From Rubrivivax sp. (GTDB lineage Bacteria > Pseudomonadota > Gammaproteobacteria > Burkholderiales > Burkholderiaceae_C): a stretch of DNA of 64,000 bases. The stretch is taken from the NCBI GenBank assembly GCA_030653385.1, contig JAURZM010000063.1:1-64000 (forward strand), given 5' to 3'. Positions 1 through 10,091 of the stretch are shown one piece after another. A program made the position numbers and the translations under genes. Every line of letters begins with the position of its first letter. Position 1 is the stretch's first letter. Under the pieces are notes generated by a model. It was not told the DNA's origin. It was given only the letters and a program-made list of their open reading frames with translations, and did no database searches.

Positions 1-652
1 GGGCCCCGAGCACAGCTCGGCGCGCCTGGAGCGCTTCATGCAGCTGGCCGCCGACAACAACATGCAGATCTGCCAGCCGGCCAGCGCGAGCCAGATCTTC
101 CACCTGCTGCGCCGGCAGATGGTGCGGCAGTTCCGCAAGCCGCTGATCATCTTCACGCCGAAGAGCCTGCTGCGCGCCAAGGACGCCACGTCGCCGCTCT
201 CGGAATTCACCAAGGGAGAGTTCCGCACCGTGGTGCCGGAGTCGAACAAGGACATCGTCGCCGACAAGGTCAAGCGCGTGATCTGCTGCTCGGGCAAGGT
301 CTACTACGACCTGGCGCGCAAGCGCATCGAGAAGGGTGCCGACGATGTCGTCATCCTGCGTGTGGCGCAGCTCTATCCGTTCCCGCACAAAGCCTTTGCG
401 GTCGAGATGAGGAAGTACCCCAACGCCACCGAGGTCATCTGGTGCCAGGACGAACCGCAGAACCAGGGCGCGTGGTTCTTCGTGCAGCACTACGTGCACG
501 AGAACATGCTCGAGGGCCAGCGCCTGGGTTACGCCGGCCGCCCGGCTTCGGCCTCGCCCGCCGTCGGCTACTCGCACCTGCACCAGGAGCAGCAGAAGGC
601 GCTGCTCGATCAGGCTTTCGGCAAGCTCAAGGGCTTTGTCCTTTCGAAATAA
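1..652 (+). CDS. sucA: 2-oxoglutarate dehydrogenase E1 component, C-terminal part
   Basis: The window opens inside this gene; reading from base 2 gives about 216 residues of a protein usually near 950. E1 is the thiamine-diphosphate subunit that decarboxylates 2-oxoglutarate and succinylates the lipoyl group of E2 in the TCA cycle. What remains is the end of the transketolase-like domain (GPEHSSARLERF) and the C-terminal domain, with the family hallmarks TPKSLLR, CSGKVYYDL and CQDEPQNQGAW. It ends in TAA 24 bp before sucB, in the usual sucA-sucB-lpd operon. The thiamine-binding N-terminal part lies upstream of the window. Confidence 0.96.
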   Translation, partial: GPEHSSARLERFMQLAADNNMQICQPASASQIFHLLRRQMVRQFRKPLIIFTPKSLLRAKDATSPLSEFTKGEFRTVVPESNKDIVADKVKRVICCSGKVYYDLARKRIEKGADDVVILRVAQLYPFPHKAFAVEMRKYPNATEVIWCQDEPQNQGAWFFVQHYVHENMLEGQRLGYAGRPASASPAVGYSHLHQEQQKALLDQAFGKLKGFVLSK

Positions 653-676
653 GCAATAACGCTGAAGAGATTGACC

Positions 677-1933
<1,257 letters not shown>

Positions 1934-1943
1934 GGCCGGCCCC

Positions 1944-3365
1944 ATGAGCACCAAGAACTTCGACGTCGTCGTGATCGGCGGCGGCCCTGGCGGTTACATC
2001 GCCGCCATCCGCGCCGCGCAGCTGGGTTTCAACGTGGCCTGCATCGACGAGTGGAAAAATGACAAGGGCGGCCCCGCGCCCGGTGGCACCTGCACCAACG
2101 TCGGCTGCATTCCCAGCAAGGCGCTGCTGCAGAGCAGCGAGTACTTCGAGCACGCGGGCCACAGCTTTGCCGAGCACGGCATCGGTCTGAAGGACCTGAA
2201 CATCGACGTGAAGAAGATGCTGGCCCGCAAGGACAGCGTGGTCAAGCAGAACAACGACGGCATCCTGTATCTGTTCAAGAAAAACAAGGTCAGCTTCTTC
2301 CACGGCCGCGGCGCCTTTGGCAAGGCGGTCAGCGAAGGTTATGAAGTGACCGTGGGCGAGCAGACGCTGGTGGGCAAAAACGTCATCGTGGCCACGGGTT
2401 CCAGTGCGCGAGCGCTGCCGGCGACGCCTTTCGACGAAGAGACCATCCTCAGCAACGACGGTGCATTGCGCATCGGCGCGGTGCCCAAGAAGCTGGGCCT
2501 TATCGGCGCCGGTGTCATCGGTCTCGAGATGGGCAGTGTGTGGCGCCGCCTGGGTGCCGACGTGACGGTGCTCGAAGGCCTGCCCACCTTCCTGGGCGCG
2601 GTGGACGAGCAGATCGCCAAGGAAGCGCACAAGGCCTTCGTCAAACAGGGCCTGAAGATCGAACTGGGCGTGAAGGTGGGCGACATCAAGTCCACCAAGA
2701 AGGCTGTCAGCATCGCCTACACCACGGCCAAGGGCGAGGCGCAGACGCTGGATGTCGACAAGCTCATCGTCAGCATCGGCCGGGTGCCCAACACCACCGG
2801 CCTGAACGCCGAGGCCGTGGGCTTGAAGCTGGACGAACGTGGCGCCGTCGAGGTGGACGACAACTGCCGCACCAACCTGCCCGGCGTGTGGGCGGTGGGT
2901 GACGTGGTGCGCGGCCCGATGCTCGCGCACAAGGCCGAAGAAGAAGGCGTGGCCGTGGCCGAGCGCATTGCCGGCCAGCATGGGCACGTCAACTTCAACA
3001 CCATCCCCTGGGTCATCTACACCCACCCCGAGATTGCCTGGGTGGGGCAGACCGAACAGCAACTCAAGGCCGCGGGCCGCGCCTACAAGGCCGGCACCTT
3101 CCCCTTCATGGCCAACGGCCGTGCACGCGCGCTGGGCGACACCACGGGCATGGTCAAGTTCCTGGCCGATGCCACGACGGACGAGATCCTGGGTGTTCAC
3201 ATCGTCGGCCCGATGGCCAGCGAATTGATCGCCGAAGCCGTGGTGGCGATGGAATTCCGCGCCAGCGCCGAAGACATCGCCCGCATCTGCCACGCGCACC
3301 CGTCCTTGAGCGAAGCCACCAAGGAAGCCGCGCTGGCCGTCGACAAGCGCACCTTGAACTTCTGA
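1944..3365 (+). CDS. lpdA: Dihydrolipoyl dehydrogenase (E3)
   Basis: FAD enzyme that reoxidises dihydrolipoamide with NAD+ for the 2-oxoglutarate dehydrogenase complex. The 473 residues show the FAD fold (GGGPGG at 12-17), the redox disulfide C50/C55 in GGTCTNVGC, a second dinucleotide fold ([10 protein letters not shown]), and the C-terminal dimerisation domain with the His452-Glu457 pair in HPSLSE. All catalytic residues are present and the length is normal. The position directly after sucB suggests it serves the OGDH complex rather than pyruvate dehydrogenase, although E3 may be shared. Confidence 0.97.
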   Translation: MSTKNFDVVVIGGGPGGYIAAIRAAQLGFNVACIDEWKNDKGGPAPGGTCTNVGCIPSKALLQSSEYFEHAGHSFAEHGIGLKDLNIDVKKMLARKDSVVKQNNDGILYLFKKNKVSFFHGRGAFGKAVSEGYEVTVGEQTLVGKNVIVATGSSARALPATPFDEETILSNDGALRIGAVPKKLGLIGAGVIGLEMGSVWRRLGADVTVLEGLPTFLGAVDEQIAKEAHKAFVKQGLKIELGVKVGDIKSTKKAVSIAYTTAKGEAQTLDVDKLIVSIGRVPNTTGLNAEAVGLKLDERGAVEVDDNCRTNLPGVWAVGDVVRGPMLAHKAEEEGVAVAERIAGQHGHVNFNTIPWVIYTHPEIAWVGQTEQQLKAAGRAYKAGTFPFMANGRARALGDTTGMVKFLADATTDEILGVHIVGPMASELIAEAVVAMEFRASAEDIARICHAHPSLSEATKEAALAVDKRTLNF

Positions 3366-3372
3366 TCCCGGC

Positions 3373-4470
3373 GTGGCTGTCAGGCAGCTGTACGAAGCCA
3401 CGCTGGCCGAGCGTGGTTTTTCTGCCGACCCGGCACAGCTGCGTGCCGTCGACGCGCTGGAACGCTGCGAAAACGAGTGGGCCGACTACAAGGCCCGCCG
3501 CAGCAATGCGCTGAGCAAGCTCATCAGCCGCCCGCCCATCCCGCGCGGTGTGTACATGTTCGGCGGGGTCGGGCGCGGCAAGAGCTTCCTGATGGATTGT
3601 TTTTTTCAAAGTGTGCCGCTGACCCGCAAGACCCGGCTGCACTTCCACGAGTTCATGCGTGAGGTGCACCGCGAGTTGCAGGACCTGAAGGGCACTTCCA
3701 ACCCGCTGGACGAACTGGGCAAGCGCATCGCGCGGCGTTTCCGGCTGATCTGCTTCGACGAGTTCCACATCGCCGACGTCACCGACGCGATGATCCTGCA
3801 CCGGTTGCTGAACGCGCTGTTTGCCAACCGGGTGAGCATCGTCACCACCAGCAATTTCCACCCCGACGGGCTGTACCCGAACGGCCTGCACCGCGACCGC
3901 ATCCTGCCGGCCATCGAGTTGCTGAAGTCGAAGCTGGAGGTCATCAACGTCGATGCCGGCACCGACTACCGGCAGCGGACGCTGGCTCAGATCGACATGG
4001 TTCACTGCCCGCTGGGCGAGGCCAGCGAAGCCGCAATGGAGCGTGCCTTCGAACAGCTGCGAGAAGCGCGTGACGAGGCGCCGGTGATGCAGATCGAACA
4101 CCGCGAGATCCGCGCCGTGCGGCGGGCCGGGGGTGTGGTGTGGTTCGACTTCCGCACCTTGTGCGGCGGGCCGCGTTCGCAGAACGATTACCTGGAGCTG
4201 GCCTCGCGTTTCCACACCGTGCTGCTGAGCAACGTGCCGCAGATGCCACCGCGCCTGGCCAGCGAAGCGAGGCGTTTCACCTGGCTGGTGGACGTGCTGT
4301 ACGACCGGCGGGTCAAGCTGATCATGTCAGCGGCGGTGCCGGCAGCCGAGCTCTACACGGAAGGGCCGCTGGCACACGAGTTTCCGCGCACCGTGTCGCG
4401 CCTGCACGAGATGCAGTCGGCCGAATTCCTGGCGCTGGCGCGGCGCGATGTGGACACCGGGATCACGTGA
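3373..4470 (+). CDS. zapE: Cell division protein ZapE (AFG1-like ATPase)
   Basis: P-loop ATPase of the AFG1/ZapE family, which in E. coli associates with the FtsZ ring. The 365 residues carry Walker A GGVGRGKS (64-71) and Walker B CFDEFHIADVTDA, matching the usual length. The start is GTG 3373, eight bases after the lpdA stop; no ATG precedes the Walker motif in this frame and no strong ribosome site is visible, so translation may be coupled to lpdA. Its place behind the OGDH operon is common in Burkholderiales. The last two bases of the stop region overlap the next start (GTGATG). Confidence 0.92.
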   Translation: MAVRQLYEATLAERGFSADPAQLRAVDALERCENEWADYKARRSNALSKLISRPPIPRGVYMFGGVGRGKSFLMDCFFQSVPLTRKTRLHFHEFMREVHRELQDLKGTSNPLDELGKRIARRFRLICFDEFHIADVTDAMILHRLLNALFANRVSIVTTSNFHPDGLYPNGLHRDRILPAIELLKSKLEVINVDAGTDYRQRTLAQIDMVHCPLGEASEAAMERAFEQLREARDEAPVMQIEHREIRAVRRAGGVVWFDFRTLCGGPRSQNDYLELASRFHTVLLSNVPQMPPRLASEARRFTWLVDVLYDRRVKLIMSAAVPAAELYTEGPLAHEFPRTVSRLHEMQSAEFLALARRDVDTGIT

Positions 4471-5114
4471 TGGGCCCCTCCCCGGAGCGGCTTCGCCGCA
4501 CCCCCCCAGGGGGGCGCCGCTGGCGGACTGGCGGAGTCAGATCCGCGGCGGCCACTGGGTGGTGCCTGGCCTGCCTTGTGGCTGCGCCGCTGTCGGCAGT
4601 GGCTGATGAGCGCGCGCAGATCGCGGCGGAGCGCGCCGCGCTGGACCAGCGCTTCGCCCAGGAAGAGCGCGACTGCGCGAACCGCTTTGTGGTCAACGCC
4701 TGCATCGACGATGTGCGCCGGCAGCGGCGCGAATCGCTGCAACCGCTGCGCGAACGCGAACTGAGCCTGGACGAGGCCGAACGCATGCGGCGTGCCGCCG
4801 AACGGCGTGCCGTCATCGCGGCCAAACAAGCCGCAGCGGCGTCTCGGCCCGGCGCGGTTGCCGGGCCACCGACAGAACTGCGCCTGCGCGAAGCGGTGCA
4901 GGCGCCCGCGCCACCTTCACGGCCAATTCCACGCACGCAAGACGAAGCCGGGCGGGCCGCCGAGGCCGCGCAACGGGTGCGGGAAGCCGACCGCAGGCGT
5001 GAGGAAGCACAGGCTCATCAACGGCGGGTGCAGGACCGCCAAGCCGAACGTGCAGCCACTGGCCGCCAAGCAGCGCCGTTGCCCGTGCCGAGCGCCAGCG
5101 CAGCAGCGCGCTGA
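4470..5114 (+). CDS. Putative secreted coiled-coil protein, unknown function
   Basis: A 214-residue protein with no named function that I recognise. ATG 4470 overlaps the zapE stop and is the only plausible start. Residues 31-45 form a hydrophobic signal-peptide core, with likely cleavage after AVA45. The mature part is rich in Ala, Arg, Glu and Gln and predicted to be long helix or coiled coil, with two cysteines in a CANRFVVNAC segment, then an Ala/Pro-rich tail. Small proteins of this composition recur in Burkholderiales. The first 27 residues are encoded by a GC-palindromic repeat, so the N-terminus is probably not conserved. It converges with the phosphatase gene, one base apart. Confidence 0.72.
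   Translation: MGPSPERLRRTPPGGRRWRTGGVRSAAATGWCLACLVAAPLSAVADERAQIAAERAALDQRFAQEERDCANRFVVNACIDDVRRQRRESLQPLRERELSLDEAERMRRAAERRAVIAAKQAAAASRPGAVAGPPTELRLREAVQAPAPPSRPIPRTQDEAGRAAEAAQRVREADRRREEAQAHQRRVQDRQAERAATGRQAAPLPVPSASAAAR
4471..4550. repeat. GC-palindromic intergenic repeat element, copy A
   Basis: The segment contains CGGCTTCGCCG followed by a run of seven C, one A and six G, which forms a near-perfect palindrome, then further GC-rich inverted segments. Its order of parts matches the element at about 13855-13925. From memory it resembles the repeated intergenic palindromes of Comamonadaceae and the Rubrivivax group. Here it lies inside the reading frame starting at 4470. Confidence 0.5.
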
Positions 5115-5115
5115 G

Positions 5116-5889
5116 CTACCGCAGCGGGTCGACGCGCGCCAGCGCCAGCGACAGGTTGTCGCCGCCGCCACGGGCGCGCTGGCGGGCTTTGCTGATCAGC
5201 ATCTCGCTGGCTTCGCGTGGCGGCAGCGCATGCAGGATGGCGCCGATTTCCTTGGGCGTGAAGTAGTGCCACAGGCCGTCGCTGCAGGCCAGCAGGCTGT
5301 CGCCGAATTCGAGCTTGTCGATGTGCCACAGCGCAATCGGCGGGTCGGCGTGGGTGCCCAGGCAGCCGGTGAGCAGGTTGCTCTGCGGGTGGGTGTTGGC
5401 GGCCTCTTCGCTGATCTTGCCTTCGTCGATGAGGCGCTGCACGAAGCTGTGGTCGACCGTGCGGCGCATCATCTCGGCGCCGCGGAAGTGGTAGACCCGC
5501 GAATCGCCGGCATGCACGACGTCGCATTCGAGGTTGGGGCTGATGCAGAAGGCGGCCAGCGTGCTGTGCGGCTCTTCTTCCGACGTGATGGCCGTCAACT
5601 TGATCATCAGGTGCGACTCCTGCACCACCTGGCGCAGCATGTCGGCCGGGTCGTCTTCGAGCGGCACGAATCGCTCGAAGATCTGGCGGCTGGTCAGCAG
5701 CACCTGGTCGGCGGCTTTGCGTCCGCCGCTTTTGCCACCCATGCCGTCGGCCACCAGGGCCAGCACCGAACCCGGGGTGCGTTCGTGCGAGACGATCTCG
5801 ACCTGGTCTTGCTGGTAGGCGCGGTCACCCTTGTGCAGGCCGGTGGCGGCGGTCAGGCGAAATGGCGCAACGACGATGGTCATGGTCAC
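5116..5889 (-). CDS. PP2C-family serine/threonine protein phosphatase
   Basis: Metal-dependent phosphatase of about 257 residues. It has the PP2C motifs in order: an RAYQQDQ segment, DGMGG (about 48-52), HAGDSRVYHF, SDGLWHYF and the C-terminal GGDN, which supply the metal-binding aspartates. There is no signal peptide or membrane segment, so it is cytosolic. Start is uncertain: GTG 5889 has GGAG nine bases upstream, whereas ATG 5883 has it fifteen bases away. The frame stays open far upstream, but that part is antisense to the helicase gene and not coding. No partner kinase lies in the window, so its substrate is unknown. It is divergent from the YdcH-like gene. Confidence 0.9.
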   Translation of the reverse strand: MTMTIVVAPFRLTAATGLHKGDRAYQQDQVEIVSHERTPGSVLALVADGMGGKSGGRKAADQVLLTSRQIFERFVPLEDDPADMLRQVVQESHLMIKLTAITSEEEPHSTLAAFCISPNLECDVVHAGDSRVYHFRGAEMMRRTVDHSFVQRLIDEGKISEEAANTHPQSNLLTGCLGTHADPPIALWHIDKLEFGDSLLACSDGLWHYFTPKEIGAILHALPPREASEMLISKARQRARGGGDNLSLALARVDPLR

Positions 5890-5926
5890 GAATATAAACT
5901 CCGGCTTCCCGATGCCACCGTGCGCA

Positions 5927-6130
5927 ATGGACGAGAACCTGCATTCCCCGCAGCGAAGACTGATCGAGTTGCGCATCGAACACGCCGATCTGGACAACCT
6001 GATCGACCGCAACCTGCCTGCACCGGGTGCCGACGAGCTGAGCCTGCGCCGCCTGAAAAAACGGCGCCTCTTGCTGCGCGACTTGATCTCGCGTCTGGAG
6101 ACCGAGCTTGATCCGCCAGAGCCAGCGTGA
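5927..6130 (+). CDS. YdcH-like (DUF465) small protein
   Basis: A 67-residue, highly charged, mostly helical protein. The RLIELRIEHADLDNLIDR segment followed by LRRLKKRRLLLRDLISRLE matches the YdcH/DUF465 pattern, a family of short coiled-coil hairpins without established function. ATG 5927 is chosen because the in-frame upstream part does not resemble the family and overlaps the divergent phosphatase gene. The stop overlaps the GTG of the helicase gene (GTGA), indicating translational coupling. A TATAAA at 5893-5898 may be its -10 element. Confidence 0.75.
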   Translation: MDENLHSPQRRLIELRIEHADLDNLIDRNLPAPGADELSLRRLKKRRLLLRDLISRLETELDPPEPA

Positions 6131-8127
6131 GCGCCGCATCCGACAGCTGGGACACGGACACTGCCTTGGGCGGTGAGTTGGCGCGCGCAGTGGCCGCCGC
6201 CTTTGCGGTGGACGGCGCGCTGGCCCATCACGAGCCGGGTTTCATCCCGCGGGACGCCCAGGACCAGATGGCCCAGCGCATTGCGCAGGCGCTGGACGCG
6301 CACGAGGCGCTGGTGGTTGAAGCCGGCACCGGCGTGGGCAAAACTTTCGCTTATCTGGTGCCGTTGCTGCTGTCGGGCCGCCGCGCCTTGGTCAGCACCG
6401 CCACCAAGAGTCTTCAGGACCAGCTGTTCCTGCGTGACCTGCCACGCCTGCGTGACGCCCTGGGCCTGCCGGTGCGCCTGGCCTTGCTGAAAGGCCGGGC
6501 AAGCTACCTGTGCCGCTGGCGCCTGCAGCAGGCCGAACTCAGTGGGCACCTGCCCGACCGCTTTGCGGTGCGCGCGCTGCACCGGGTGTCGCAATGGGCG
6601 CAGGCCACACGCACCGGCGACATGGCAGAAGTCGAGGGGCTGGACGAACGTTCGCCGGTGATTCCGCTGGTCACGTCCACGCGCGACAACTGCCTGGGCA
6701 CCGAATGCCCCGAGCACCGCAACTGCCACGTCATGCTGGCGCGGCGAGAAGCCATGGCGGCTGACCTGGTGGTCGTCAACCACCACCTGTTTTTTGCCGA
6801 CATGGCGCTGCGCGACAGCGGCGTGGCCGAACTGCTGCCCACGGTGGACGTGGCGGTGTTCGACGAAGCACACCAGCTGGTGGAAGCCGGCGTTCAGTTC
6901 CTGGGCACCACGCTGGCCACCGGGCAGGCCATCGAACTGGCGCGTGACCTGTTGGCGGCAGGTTTGCAGCACGCACGCGGGCTGCAGCCTTGGGCCGAGC
7001 TGCAAGCCGGTGTCGAGAAGGCGGCGCGCGAACTGCGCCTGGCCGCTGCGGGCGCGCAGCTCGAAGGGCGCGAAGTGCGCGGTGTCATCAAGCGCCGCTG
7101 GGAAGAAGCGGCCGAAGAACTGCCCCCGGCGCTGTCGGCGCTGGCCGACGCCGCCCGTGCGGCTGGCGAAGGTCTGGCTGCCGTGGCCGAAGCGGCGCCC
7201 GACTTTCCCAAGCTGGAACAACGCGCACGTTCCCTGGCCGTGCTGGCGCGGCACTTTGAAGACGAGGCCGCCAGCGGCCATGTGCGCTGGGTCGACCTGA
7301 GCCCGCAGCAGGCAAGGCTGGTCGAGTCGCCGCTGGACATCCGCGAGATGCTGACCGAACAGCGGCAGCTGTCACCCAAGGCCTGGATCTTCACGTCCGC
7401 CACGCTGGGCGACGATGAAGCCCTGAGCTGGTTCACCGCCAGCACCGGCCTGGAAGACGCGGCCCGGCTGCGGGTGGGCAGCCCTTTCGACTACGCCAAC
7501 CATGCCCGTGCCTGGGTGCCCGCGCGGCTGCCCTTGCCCAATGCGGCGGGCCACCCGGCGGCCGTGGGTGCACTGGCCGCGCGCTGCGCCGTGGCCCTGG
7601 GCGGGCGCACCTTTGTGCTGACCACCACCTTGCGTGTGCTGCCGCTGGTGGCCGACGCCTTGCGTGCGGCAGCACCCGAGCTCACGCTGCTGGTGCAGGG
7701 CAGCGAACCGCGCCGGGCCTTGCTGCAGCGTTTCGGCGACGGCCGTGGCTGTGTGCTGGTGGGCTCGCAGAGTTTCTGGGAAGGCATCGACATGCCAGGC
7801 GACGCGCTGCAGTGTGTGCTGATCGACAAATTGCCGTTCCCACCGCCAGGTGACCCGCTGGTGGAGGCCCGCGTGCGGCAGCTGCGCGAGCAGGGCCGCA
7901 ACCCTTTCGAGGACTACTTCGTGGCCGAAGCCGCGGTGTCCTTGAAGCAAGGTGCGGGGCGCCTGATTCGCACCGAAAGCGACCGCGGCCTGCTGGTGCT
8001 GTGCGACACGCGTGTGCGGCAGATGGCCTATGGCCGTCGCCTGCTGGCCGCGCTGCCGCCGATGCAGGTGCTTGACAGCGAAGAAGAAGCGCTGGACTGG
8101 CTGCGCGAGCTTGCGGCCGCGCACTGA
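6127..8127 (+). CDS. dinG: ATP-dependent helicase of the DinG/YoaA family
   Basis: Superfamily 2, XPD-like 5'-3' DNA helicase of 666 residues. Walker A is GTGVGKT (67-73) and the DEAH box lies at 246-249. Four cysteines, C129, C189, C194 and C200, between them match the iron-sulfur cluster domain. The C-terminal half carries SFWEGIDMPG and QGAGRLIR, motifs V and VI. The start is GTG 6127 overlapping the YdcH-like stop. In E. coli DinG is SOS-induced, but I see no LexA box upstream here. DinG and YoaA are hard to separate by eye; the pattern of roles (R-loop or damaged-DNA processing) is family knowledge. Confidence 0.92.
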   Translation: MSAASDSWDTDTALGGELARAVAAAFAVDGALAHHEPGFIPRDAQDQMAQRIAQALDAHEALVVEAGTGVGKTFAYLVPLLLSGRRALVSTATKSLQDQLFLRDLPRLRDALGLPVRLALLKGRASYLCRWRLQQAELSGHLPDRFAVRALHRVSQWAQATRTGDMAEVEGLDERSPVIPLVTSTRDNCLGTECPEHRNCHVMLARREAMAADLVVVNHHLFFADMALRDSGVAELLPTVDVAVFDEAHQLVEAGVQFLGTTLATGQAIELARDLLAAGLQHARGLQPWAELQAGVEKAARELRLAAAGAQLEGREVRGVIKRRWEEAAEELPPALSALADAARAAGEGLAAVAEAAPDFPKLEQRARSLAVLARHFEDEAASGHVRWVDLSPQQARLVESPLDIREMLTEQRQLSPKAWIFTSATLGDDEALSWFTASTGLEDAARLRVGSPFDYANHARAWVPARLPLPNAAGHPAAVGALAARCAVALGGRTFVLTTTLRVLPLVADALRAAAPELTLLVQGSEPRRALLQRFGDGRGCVLVGSQSFWEGIDMPGDALQCVLIDKLPFPPPGDPLVEARVRQLREQGRNPFEDYFVAEAAVSLKQGAGRLIRTESDRGLLVLCDTRVRQMAYGRRLLAALPPMQVLDSEEEALDWLRELAAAH

Positions 8128-8146
8128 AACGCTCAGCCGCCGGGGC

Positions 8147-8947
8147 TTACCAGAGCTTCCACCAGGGCTTGTCGCGCGCCGACAGGCCCTGGGTGAAGAA
8201 GGCGCTGTTGGGGAAGTTCTGGCGCAGCACACGTTCAGAGGCGTCGCGCAAGGTGGTGAGCTGCAGCTTGTCGTAGCTTTGCACCAGGATGTACAGCGCC
8301 TCTTCGACGGCCGGGGTGTTGTGGAACTCCGCCACGGCTTGTTGCGCGCGGTTGGCGGCGGCCACGTAGGCGCCGCGACGGAAGTAATAACGTGCCACGT
8401 GGACTTCGTAAGACGCCAGCGTGTTGACGATGTAGTCCATGCGCTGGCGGGCATCGGGGGCATAACGCGAGTTCGGGAACTGGTCCACCAGCTGCTTGAA
8501 GGCCTGGTGGGCGTCGCGCGAGGCGCGCTGGTCGCGTTCGGACAGGTCCTGCCCAGCCAGGTTGCCCAGCAGGCCCAGGTTGTCGTTGAAGTTGATGATG
8601 CCGCGCAGGTAGTGCGCGTAGTCCAGCGCCGGGCTCGAGGGGTTGAGCTTGATGAAACGCTCCACCGTGGTCAGGGCTTGCGCCTTCTCACCGGTGCGCC
8701 AGTTCAGGTAGGCCATGTCCAGCAGCGCCTGCTGCGCCAGCAGCGAACCGGCAGCCAGGCCTTCGACACGTTCCAGGCCTTTGATGGCCCGTTCGTAGCT
8801 GCCCGCCTCCATGTCTTCACGGGCGTCTCGATACAATCTTTCTGCCGTGCTGTTGGGCGTTTCGTCGCGCGGCGGCGAGGCACAGCCCACCACGAGCACG
8901 GCCACCAGGGCCAACAGCGCAGAGCGCCACACAAGAGAAACGGTCAT
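8147..8947 (-). CDS. bamD: Outer membrane assembly lipoprotein BamD
   Basis: Lipoprotein subunit of the BAM complex that inserts beta-barrel proteins into the outer membrane. The 266-residue product has a signal peptide with lipobox VVGC (lipidated Cys22) followed by TPR-like repeats (AERLYRDAREDMEAGSYERA onward), a normal size for BamD. ATG 8947 gives MTVSLVWRSALL; an in-frame TTG at 8953 would add two residues. It converges with the helicase gene, 19 bp away, and is divergent from rluD, as in E. coli. A perfect TATAAT on this strand lies at 8981-8986. Confidence 0.95.
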   Translation of the reverse strand: MTVSLVWRSALLALVAVLVVGCASPPRDETPNSTAERLYRDAREDMEAGSYERAIKGLERVEGLAAGSLLAQQALLDMAYLNWRTGEKAQALTTVERFIKLNPSSPALDYAHYLRGIINFNDNLGLLGNLAGQDLSERDQRASRDAHQAFKQLVDQFPNSRYAPDARQRMDYIVNTLASYEVHVARYYFRRGAYVAAANRAQQAVAEFHNTPAVEEALYILVQSYDKLQLTTLRDASERVLRQNFPNSAFFTQGLSARDKPWWKLW

Positions 8948-8952
8948 CGCCA

Positions 8953-9990
8953 ATGGTGCCGGTAGGTCCGAAGAGGGGCGATTATAGGGAGCGGCCCCTG
9001 CCCGACGCGGCTGCGGCCACGGGCGAAGAAGGGCTTGAAGCCGCCGACCCGGCCGACCCGGACCTGGATGCGCCCGTCGACCGCCGCCGGGCGGTGGTCG
9101 AGGCCACGCTGCACGGCCAGCGCCTGGACAAGGGCCTGGTGCAGATGGCGCCCGAGTTCAGCCGCAGCCATTTGCAGCACCTCATCGAACAGGGCCACGT
9201 TCACATCGACGGTGCCGCGGCAGGCACAGCTTCGCGGCGCCTGAAAGCAGGGCAGCTCATCGATCTGGTGCTGGTGCCCACCGAAGAGAGCCGGGCCTTC
9301 AAACCTCAGCCGATGGAGTTGGCGGTGCTGTTCGAAGACGAACACCTGCTGGTGCTGGACAAGCCGGCGGGCCTGGTGGTGCACCCGGCGCCGGGCAACT
9401 GGTCGGGCACCTTGCTCAACGGCCTGCTGGCCCATCACGCGGCCGCCGCCACGCTGCCACGCGCCGGCATCGTGCACCGGCTCGACAAGGACACATCGGG
9501 TGTGATGATGGTCGGCAAAACCTTGCCCGCGGTGACCGCGCTGGTGCGTGCCATTGCCGCGCGCCAGGTGCACCGCCGCTACCTGGCGATTGCGCACGTG
9601 CCCAAGACGGGCCTGCCAGCCGGCCGTTTCAGCATCGATGCTCCCATCGGCCGCGACCCGGTGATGCGTGTGCGCATGGCGGTGGTGACTGGCGGCCGGG
9701 CATCGCGCACCGATGTCGAGTGCCTGGCGCAACACGACCGGCTGGCCGCGCTGAGCTGCACCTTGCACAGCGGCCGCACGCACCAGATCCGCGTTCACCT
9801 GGCCTGGCGGGGCCTGCCGCTGGTGGCCGACACCTTGTACGGTGGCAAGGCGGCGCTCAGCATGCAGCGGCAGGCGCTGCACGCCACCGAACTGCGCCTG
9901 GCGCACCCCATCAGCGGCCGCGAGTTGCAGTTCGATTGCCCACCGCCTGCCGACTTCCAGCAAGCCTGGCAGCAACTGATGCCAGGCTGA
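8953..9990 (+). CDS. rluD: 23S rRNA pseudouridine synthase RluD
   Basis: RluA-family pseudouridine synthase, expected to modify helix 69 of 23S rRNA (positions 1911, 1915 and 1917 in E. coli). The 345 residues have a variable acidic N-terminus (1-46), an S4 RNA-binding domain (about 50-105) and the synthase domain with catalytic Asp178 in HRLDKDTSG. ATG 8953 is the only ATG ahead of the S4 domain. It leaves just five bases to bamD, so the true start could be a downstream non-ATG codon. The pgeF gene that often follows rluD is absent; scpB follows after a 237-bp gap. Confidence 0.93.
   Translation: MVPVGPKRGDYRERPLPDAAAATGEEGLEAADPADPDLDAPVDRRRAVVEATLHGQRLDKGLVQMAPEFSRSHLQHLIEQGHVHIDGAAAGTASRRLKAGQLIDLVLVPTEESRAFKPQPMELAVLFEDEHLLVLDKPAGLVVHPAPGNWSGTLLNGLLAHHAAAATLPRAGIVHRLDKDTSGVMMVGKTLPAVTALVRAIAARQVHRRYLAIAHVPKTGLPAGRFSIDAPIGRDPVMRVRMAVVTGGRASRTDVECLAQHDRLAALSCTLHSGRTHQIRVHLAWRGLPLVADTLYGGKAALSMQRQALHATELRLAHPISGRELQFDCPPPADFQQAWQQLMPG
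8981..8986 (-). promoter_or_regulatory. Putative -10 element for bamD
   Basis: On the minus strand this reads TATAAT, 34 bases before the bamD ATG. No good -35 hexamer is visible at the right spacing. The element falls within the first codons of the oppositely transcribed rluD frame. Confidence 0.5.
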
Positions 9991-10022
9991 AAGGGCAGGG
10001 CGGCAGATGCCCCGGGGGGCGC

Positions 10023-10028
10023 TACAAT
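10023..10028 (+). promoter_or_regulatory. Putative -10 element upstream of scpB
   Basis: TACAAT preceded by GC, a -10 form common upstream of genes in this window. It lies 200 bases before the scpB start, implying a long leader. No clear -35 hexamer is seen. Confidence 0.4.
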
Positions 10029-10091
10029 GCAAACGAATTGCAGAGCTGCTGGCACCCCGCGTGCCGCGCCTGTCTGAGGCCCTTGCCCCGC

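Noticed and set aside
4140-4469. Longer N-terminus for the coiled-coil protein gene starting near 4140
   Set aside because: That part overlaps zapE in another frame and has shadow composition; ATG 4470 with the zapE stop overlap is the credible start.
5884-5930. SOS box upstream of the dinG-like operon
   Set aside because: No CTG-N10-CAG dyad of reasonable quality is present; SOS control of this helicase is not supported here.
5890-7281. Long upstream extension of the PP2C frame on the minus strand
   Set aside because: It lies antisense to the YdcH-like and helicase genes and shows no domain. The phosphatase fold begins at the start given.
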